Source: a virus | Virus record (IMG/VR): IMGVR_UViG_3300037155_000207 | Location: 1 to 44,977 of that record | DNA: 44,977 bases | Reading direction: 5' to 3' (one strand) | In this document: in pieces, positions 40,035 through 44,977 of the stretch | Layout: every line of letters begins with the position of its first letter | How positions within the stretch are numbered: position 1 is the stretch's first letter | The notes under the pieces: generated by a model | The model's input: the letters and a program-made list of their open reading frames with translations, nothing else | Database searches by the model: none | Told to the model about the DNA's origin: nothing | Made by a program: the position numbers and the translations under genes

Positions 40035-40742
40035 TTAAACTTGTTTTCCATCTAAATCGGTAAGAATTTTTTTTGTTGAATCCCATTTTAAATCAAATCC
40101 CGGTAATTTTGCTTGGAATACTGTTCTTCCTATTTTCATCTTTTCAGCAACAGCTTTTTGAGTAATTTTCTTCCCTTCTTTTCTCAATTGCAGGATTGCT
40201 GATTTATAATTGAAAACAAAATCATCTTTTTCATTACTAATCTGGATTGTTTCACTTGCAGTTTTCTCTTTTATGAGTTGCGTAAATAAATTTCTTATAT
40301 CTTCACGATTTTCTCGAAGAATACCCAACATCATTAAGGGCAAGTATAATTCGTAATTTAATATATATTCAAGTACTTCAGGCTCAGCATTCACATAATT
40401 AGGAGAACCATTCGGGCCATCAACTACTTCATAAGTAAAATTGCTTTCAGGTTCTCTAACACTACTTTTCATCTGAGTTTCTGGAACCGGTTTAATTATT
40501 TCAATGGGATTATGCATTCTGGGCTCTATATGTGCAAGTACCAAGTCAATTAGTCGAAAATGAATTTTCCCTTCTATATTGTTGCGTTCTGATGCATCTA
40601 TTGCTTCATATATACGAGGTTCAAGCCCTTTATAAAACATCTTCATTACTTGCACAAGCTTCTTCTGAACAGCCCAAATAATATTCACATCAATATAAAA
40701 TGTTTCTTTTTCTTCTTTTTTCTCAACCGGTTTTGCATTCAT
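40035..40742 (-). CDS. HTH-containing putative regulator
   Basis: This 235-residue protein has a C-terminal TetR/AraC-like HTH (GKKITQKAVAEKMKIGRTVFQAKLPG, about 195-220) and a long N-terminal helical part of unknown fold. It is divergent from the DUF5659/primase operon across a 484-base control region, so it is a candidate regulator of that operon or of the int/NADAR genes. It does not look like a CI repressor. Confidence 0.5.
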   Translation of the reverse strand: MNAKPVEKKEEKETFYIDVNIIWAVQKKLVQVMKMFYKGLEPRIYEAIDASERNNIEGKIHFRLIDLVLAHIEPRMHNPIEIIKPVPETQMKSSVREPESNFTYEVVDGPNGSPNYVNAEPEVLEYILNYELYLPLMMLGILRENREDIRNLFTQLIKEKTASETIQISNEKDDFVFNYKSAILQLRKEGKKITQKAVAEKMKIGRTVFQAKLPGFDLKWDSTKKILTDLDGKQV

Positions 40743-41226
40743 AATAATTAAAAATAACTTAAAATTGATTGGGATAAATATAACAAAACCTATTGATACA
40801 GGAGCCTGTGTTAAGATTTATTCAGTGTTTTTTGAGGACAAACGATATTTGATCGCAGATACTAACACCGGAGTAAAAAATATTTTTACCATCCATTGCA
40901 TTTACATGTCCCAGTATGCATATTATAAAATAAGGCGATTTTACTAAGTTTTGTGAACTATAAATGAAAGGAAAATGAAAAATAGTTTGAAAAAGCCTTG
41001 TTTAAAAACGTAAATTTTATTAATTTAGTAGTAGAAAATATCAACGTTTTACCCGTCTTAACTTTTTTACCCAGACTCAGAAAATCCTTAAAAACCTGAG
41101 ATTTATTATCCTTACCTGAAACTGGCAACCCGAAAGAATATGTAAATTTACCTCATTTTATTACGCCTCCGGTAATCTTGTGCCGGAGGCTATTTCTAAA
41201 ACAAAATCTTAATTTGGAGGCAAAAC
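40743..41226. promoter_or_regulatory. Divergent control region
   Basis: This 484-base gap separates the minus-strand regulator-like gene from the plus-strand DUF5659/primase genes. It is AT-rich and likely contains promoters for both. The GC-rich hairpin GCCTCCGG (41165-41172) with CCGGAGGC (41183-41190) lies 37 bases before the start of the next gene. A weak plus-strand frame at 40765-40947 is not supported as a gene. Confidence 0.45.
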
Positions 41227-41529
41227 ATGCCAAATTTAAAGCAGATACGAGACTTCTATCTCGCAGCTTACCTTATTACAGCAGGGCTTAAACTAATATC
41301 TTCTGAAAGAGTAGATGGTGGTACCCTGTTTAGTTTTACCGACGATAGCCGCACACAGAGTGCGATAAGTGATTATTATTCTATGAGCGCCACTGTAGAG
41401 CCAATTTCATACAGTGGAGCAATTAAATCGTTAAAATCGATAGTACACTCGAACGATATTACAACAAAATCTGAATCACAGGAAAATAAATATAATGTTA
41501 AACATTACAGGGGATCAAACAGGGTTTAA
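41227..41529 (+). CDS. DUF5659-like small protein
   Basis: The 100-residue product has an N-terminal helix (DFYLAAYLITAGLKLI), a strand-rich centre (GGTLFSFTDDSRTQ) and a C-terminal VEPISYSGAIKSLKSIVHS, the pattern I associate with DUF5659 proteins near phage and island primases. TTGGAGG precedes the start. It overlaps the primase gene by 35 bases. Function unknown. Confidence 0.6.
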   Translation: MPNLKQIRDFYLAAYLITAGLKLISSERVDGGTLFSFTDDSRTQSAISDYYSMSATVEPISYSGAIKSLKSIVHSNDITTKSESQENKYNVKHYRGSNRV

Positions 41530-44281
41530 GTCTTTAACCGGTCTTACACAACATATCAATTCAATTCCTACCGCAGATATAGCTGCGAAGTTAGGACTTA
41601 CCTTACACAGAACAGGTAACAGTTTACAGGGGAACTGTCCTTCAGGACATGTATCCCATGGTGGAACCTGCTTCAGTATTAACACCAACGACAATTACTG
41701 GTATTGCTTCAGTTGTAATAAAGGTGGGGATAATATTAGCCTCATTGAATTTGCTCTTAAGAAAAATTTTGTGGAATCCATTGAATGGTTTACCAAGCAT
41801 TTCAATATTATTCACTCCGTTGATCTGAAAACAAATAAATCACCAGAATTAACTGATGGAGAAAAAGAAAAAAGCAGGATATTCCATGTGAAAACAGTTT
41901 TATATGAAGAAGCTTTTACCTGGATGCATGAACAATTATTTGATACTGACGGCAAAGAAGCACTTTACTACCTGGAAAATGATAGGAAATATGATCCGGA
42001 TATATTAAGGAATTCGGAGTTTAGTTGCTTTCCAGGAGTTAAGGCAATCAGGAAACATCTAATAGAAATATTCCCGGATGCTGCAACAGATATTAGTTCA
42101 CTTCCTTTAAATGGAGCATATGGAGATAATTTTGAAGTTGCTATTCCTTACAGAAATAGAAGTGGTCAAATTACCGGGTTTATGAAACGTTCTGCAGAAC
42201 CTACAGGAACTAAGGTTACCTTAAAAGATGGAACCATTAAGGATGGTGTTCGTTGGGATAGCACTTATGGTCTGAGTAAATCGGACTTATTTAATCTGGA
42301 CAAATGTAAAGGTCAGGAAACACTACTTATAGTTGAAGGATACCCTGATGCAGTTTATATGCATGCTCTTGGTGTGCCGAATATTGTAGCCGTAGGACAA
42401 GGGGTATTATCAAAAAGTCATCTGGAAGGACTGAAAGTTAACAAGGTTAAAGATGTTATCGTTTCCTTTGACAATGATGAAGTAGGGCCAAAGAATACAT
42501 TAGCAGCAGTTAAGTTGCTATTGAATGAATCGGATGTTTCACCTTATGTATTAGATCCGAAAGCACTTGCACCACATAAGGATCCTGATGAATACGTAAG
42601 AGAAAACGGGTTGGACGCATTTAACAAACTTCTTGAAGGAGTCATTAGGGGGTCTGTTTGGTCTGCAGGGCATATACTTGAAATAGGATATACTGGTAAT
42701 GAAATAAGTAAAAAGAAAGCCATAGATGAGGTAATTGCTTTCACCGTGTTATTGAAGAATCCTTTAGATGTGGAAGAAATTATTTCTTTAGTCAGCAAAA
42801 TAATAAAACAGAATAAACCCATCGTTAAGGAGTTGTTTAAAGTTGGTAAAGAAAATGCTGCTAATGCTGAAGAAATAATAAAGGGTAAATTCTGGGTAAG
42901 TAGGTCCGACGGTGTTAACATCAATATGAAAGATTACGTTGATTTTATAATCGCCGAAGGATTTTCCAAGTATTACATGGATAAAGACTATACCTTCGTA
43001 AAAACCAGTGGTAATATTGTTAAGGAGTATTCAAACCCGCAGATTAAGGATCATATTCTTTCATATGTTAAAAACATTGAAGATGATGAACTTGATTCCA
43101 GGAATAAGCTATATGAAACCTTATATAATAATGTGGGACATTATTTTAATGAAGGATTAGTAGAGTGCATTCCACCTGTAGAAATAAAGTTTAAACGCGA
43201 TGAGAAGGACACGGCATATATTTATTATAACAACGGTTATGTCTGTCTTGGGAGAAATTCGGAACCTGGTTTAAGTTCATACGAAAATCTTGAATCACCT
43301 ATATGGGAGCATATTATCAATGAACGTAGCATTGATTTAATAAAGATCAAATATAAGAAACCCGAATACGAGCAGTTCCTCTGGAATGTAGTGGGAGAAA
43401 ACGAGGATAGATTCCTTTCGCTCTGTTCTGTCATCGGATATATGATGCACGATTATAAAGCTGATTCCAATGCTAAAGCAATTGTTTTGTGTGATCAGAA
43501 ACTTCAATCTGATGGTGAACCAAATGGAAGGACCGGTAAGAGCTTAATCGGAAAGGCAATTGAAAAGATAAAAAATGTAGAAAGGGTTGATGGTAAGAAC
43601 TATGAATTTAAGCCAACCTTTACCTTCCAGATGGTCAAGCTGGGTACTCAGATTATTGATTTTAATGATGTGAAAGGAAACTTTGATTTTGAAAGTCTGT
43701 TTTCAGTCATAACAGACGGAATGACGATTGAGTACAAAAACAAAACACCCTTTGTGATTCCATTTTCAGAATCACCGAAGATAATGATCAGTACCAACTA
43801 TACAATTAAGGGGATAGGTAGCAGCTATAAGGACAGAATGTTTGAAATAGAATTTTCAGACCACTACACACCTGAACATAAACCCATCGATGAATTTGGT
43901 CATGATTTCTTTACCGGTTGGGATCCAGATGAGTGGAATAGGTTCGACAACTTTATGCTGGAATGCCTGCAACTGTACCTGGACGAGGGGTTGATTAGTT
44001 GCGCACTCGTAAATCTCAGCCAGAGGAAGTTAATAGACCAGACATCCAGTCAGTTTGTAGAATTTGCAGATGAATTTATTGAATTGAATCGCGAGTATAA
44101 TTTAACAGACCTATATTCTGAATTCAAAAGACATATTGGTTACGGATCGGATTTGTTCGACAAGTGCCCAACAAAACAAAACTCATTTACTTCCTGGTTA
44201 TCGGTGCTTGCTCAATTCAAGGGTTTGAAACATCAGCCTAGAAAGTCCAACGGCAAACAGTATGTAAAATTGGCAGCTTAA
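41495..44281 (+). CDS. Primase-helicase (CHC2 + TOPRIM + SF3-like ATPase)
   Basis: This 928-residue protein has a DnaG-type zinc finger (Cys48, His52, Cys71, Cys74), a TOPRIM region with VEGYPDAVYMHALG (about 280) and DNDEVGPKN, and a C-terminal ATPase with Walker A GRTGKSLIG (about 678-686) and Walker-B-like IIDFNDV. The order is that of primase-helicases of temperate phages and P4-like elements: synthesise primers and unwind DNA. An iteron array starts right after its stop. It can replicate the element it belongs to independently of the gene at 7955. Confidence 0.85.
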   Translation: MLNITGDQTGFKSLTGLTQHINSIPTADIAAKLGLTLHRTGNSLQGNCPSGHVSHGGTCFSINTNDNYWYCFSCNKGGDNISLIEFALKKNFVESIEWFTKHFNIIHSVDLKTNKSPELTDGEKEKSRIFHVKTVLYEEAFTWMHEQLFDTDGKEALYYLENDRKYDPDILRNSEFSCFPGVKAIRKHLIEIFPDAATDISSLPLNGAYGDNFEVAIPYRNRSGQITGFMKRSAEPTGTKVTLKDGTIKDGVRWDSTYGLSKSDLFNLDKCKGQETLLIVEGYPDAVYMHALGVPNIVAVGQGVLSKSHLEGLKVNKVKDVIVSFDNDEVGPKNTLAAVKLLLNESDVSPYVLDPKALAPHKDPDEYVRENGLDAFNKLLEGVIRGSVWSAGHILEIGYTGNEISKKKAIDEVIAFTVLLKNPLDVEEIISLVSKIIKQNKPIVKELFKVGKENAANAEEIIKGKFWVSRSDGVNINMKDYVDFIIAEGFSKYYMDKDYTFVKTSGNIVKEYSNPQIKDHILSYVKNIEDDELDSRNKLYETLYNNVGHYFNEGLVECIPPVEIKFKRDEKDTAYIYYNNGYVCLGRNSEPGLSSYENLESPIWEHIINERSIDLIKIKYKKPEYEQFLWNVVGENEDRFLSLCSVIGYMMHDYKADSNAKAIVLCDQKLQSDGEPNGRTGKSLIGKAIEKIKNVERVDGKNYEFKPTFTFQMVKLGTQIIDFNDVKGNFDFESLFSVITDGMTIEYKNKTPFVIPFSESPKIMISTNYTIKGIGSSYKDRMFEIEFSDHYTPEHKPIDEFGHDFFTGWDPDEWNRFDNFMLECLQLYLDEGLISCALVNLSQRKLIDQTSSQFVEFADEFIELNREYNLTDLYSEFKRHIGYGSDLFDKCPTKQNSFTSWLSVLAQFKGLKHQPRKSNGKQYVKLAA

Positions 44282-44640
44282 TCAGTAACAAAGTGACAAA
44301 GTGATAAGTGCAGTGATAAGTTTTGTACCAACTTATCACTGTTTTTTGTGGGAAATTGAGCCAAAATCAAACAAAAGTGACAAAGTGATAAATATTTCCT
44401 TATGAGATTGATGAAAATAAAATAAATATATACATATAATACTATACTGGTATATGTGTGTATCTTATTATCCCACCGGGGCCAATAGTATAGAGAAACT
44501 TTGTCACTTTGTCACTTTCTTTGGAATTCGGATCAAAAACGCAGTATTTGCAGTGACAACTTGGTTTTCAACTTATCACTGTCAGTGACAAGTTTGTCAC
44601 TGGGGTAGGTTGGGTAGGTCAGTCAGGTGACAACTATAAA
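44282..44640 (+). repeat. AGTGAYAA repeat array, candidate replication origin
   Basis: Twelve exact AGTGAYAA octamers lie within 310 bases. Seven are forward, starting at 44292, 44300, 44312, 44376, 44384, 44552 and 44584. Five are reverse, at 44333, 44501, 44509, 44573 and 44594. One degenerate forward copy is at 44626. They flank a very AT-rich stretch (44392-44470). Iterons plus an AT-rich unwinding region directly after a primase-helicase gene is the layout of P4-like and plasmid origins. Confidence 0.75.
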
Positions 44641-44788
44641 GAAAACTGTTAGCGCCGGAGAATATGTATTAAAGAGTCGGGTTACTCAGTCATTTCGAAA
44701 CCTATCTAAAGTAAGACAAAAATCCAGACAGATAAATCGTTGCTTATTTCTTAAGTGGAAAGGCACACCTCTTATGTAGCTCGGCAAG
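44641..44788. other. Intergenic stretch, nothing clear
   Basis: About 150 bases between the repeat array and the final ORF. No gene, hairpin or repeat is evident. The region may contain a recombination joint, because the ORF that follows appears truncated. Confidence 0.4.
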
Positions 44789-44977
44789 TTGGACGCTATG
44801 GATACAGCAGCAGACAACCTAGGAATGACCATAAAAAAGGTCTGGATTTCAACGCTGGACGATAAGACTCGTGACGATCATACAGAAATGGACGGACAGG
44901 AGGCAGACGCTGACGGAATGTTTACATTCCCAGACGGCACTAAAACAGAAGCTCTCGGGAATGTCTCGAATACCTGA
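44789..44977 (+). pseudogene. Fragment of Mu gpF/SPP1 gp7-like minor head protein
   Basis: The 62-residue frame reads KKVWISTLDDKTRDDHTEMD then GQEADADGMFTFPDG, the conserved C-terminal block of Mu gpF/SPP1 gp7-type head morphogenesis proteins (W-S-x2-D-x-R-T-R-x2-H-x3-DGQ). It lacks the N-terminal 200 or more residues and the usual Cys-rich end (INCRC), stopping at TGA 44975-44977. It is broken at both ends, probably a relic of another phage. The frame ends exactly at the window edge. Confidence 0.6.

Noticed and set aside
40765-40947. 60-residue plus-strand frame in the divergent control region
   Set aside because: TTG start, no ribosome binding site, no recognisable features, and it occupies the expected promoter region.
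44282-44640. CRISPR-like array
   Set aside because: Repeats are 8 bases, in both orientations and irregularly spaced, with no uniform spacers and no cas genes.

Overview
The window looks like a temperate lambda-like siphovirus, or prophage, of a low-G+C bacterium. The host is probably in the Bacteroidota/Chlorobi/Ignavibacteriota (FCB) group: tRNA genes lack an encoded CCA, several genes start at TTG, Shine-Dalgarno sites are weak, and the late proteins resemble phage proteins known from that group. The host assignment is inference. The centrepiece is a diversity-generating retroelement (DGR) with one template repeat and two diversified target genes, one beside the cassette and one about 24 kb away.

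Layout. 1-3.2 kb: small regulators (AbrB-like, HTH), the remote DGR target VP1, small membrane/coiled-coil proteins and an initiator-type tRNA-fMet. 3.2-13.8 kb: early/middle genes, including two ParB-like proteins, a J-domain protein, a lipoprotein, a replication-organiser-like protein whose gene carries iteron-like repeats, a paralogous pair of zinc-ribbon proteins, a stray GpZ-like tail protein, HNH and PD-(D/E)XK nucleases, an ASCH-like protein and a HAD phosphatase. 13.8-22.5 kb: packaging and head genes (TerS, GpA-type TerL, gpW-like, lambda-type portal, and a protease-capsid fusion with an internal capsid start). 22.5-24.3 kb: lysis genes. 24.3-28.0 kb: an exported protein, the exported DGR target VP2, Avd, TR, reverse transcriptase and two small membrane ORFs. 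28.0-35.5 kb: tail genes (pentapeptide protein, probable tube, a glycosyltransferase-like protein, a frameshifted assembly chaperone, tape measure, hub).

35.5-45 kb: a 3' fragment of a tRNA-Val gene with an integrase-core-like palindrome (att site) and a terminator, an Asp-box lipoprotein, a minus-strand block (integrase, excisionase-like protein, two unknowns, a NADAR protein, an HTH protein), then a DUF5659-like gene and a primase-helicase followed by an array of 12 AGTGAYAA repeats that looks like a replication origin. The last ORF is a broken piece of a Mu gpF/SPP1 gp7-like head gene. This right arm could be the early arm of the same phage (window = permuted circular genome), or a separate integrative element or satellite sharing the tRNA-Val site. 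The window alone does not decide.

How the DGR works here: TR RNA is copied by the RT with Avd, adenines are mutated, and the cDNA replaces the 3' end of VP1 or VP2, both C-type-lectin-fold (FGE-sulfatase-like) proteins. VP2 differs from TR at 16 positions, all TR adenines. VP1 differs at 15, of which 14 are TR adenines. VP2 carries a Sec signal peptide and VP1 does not.
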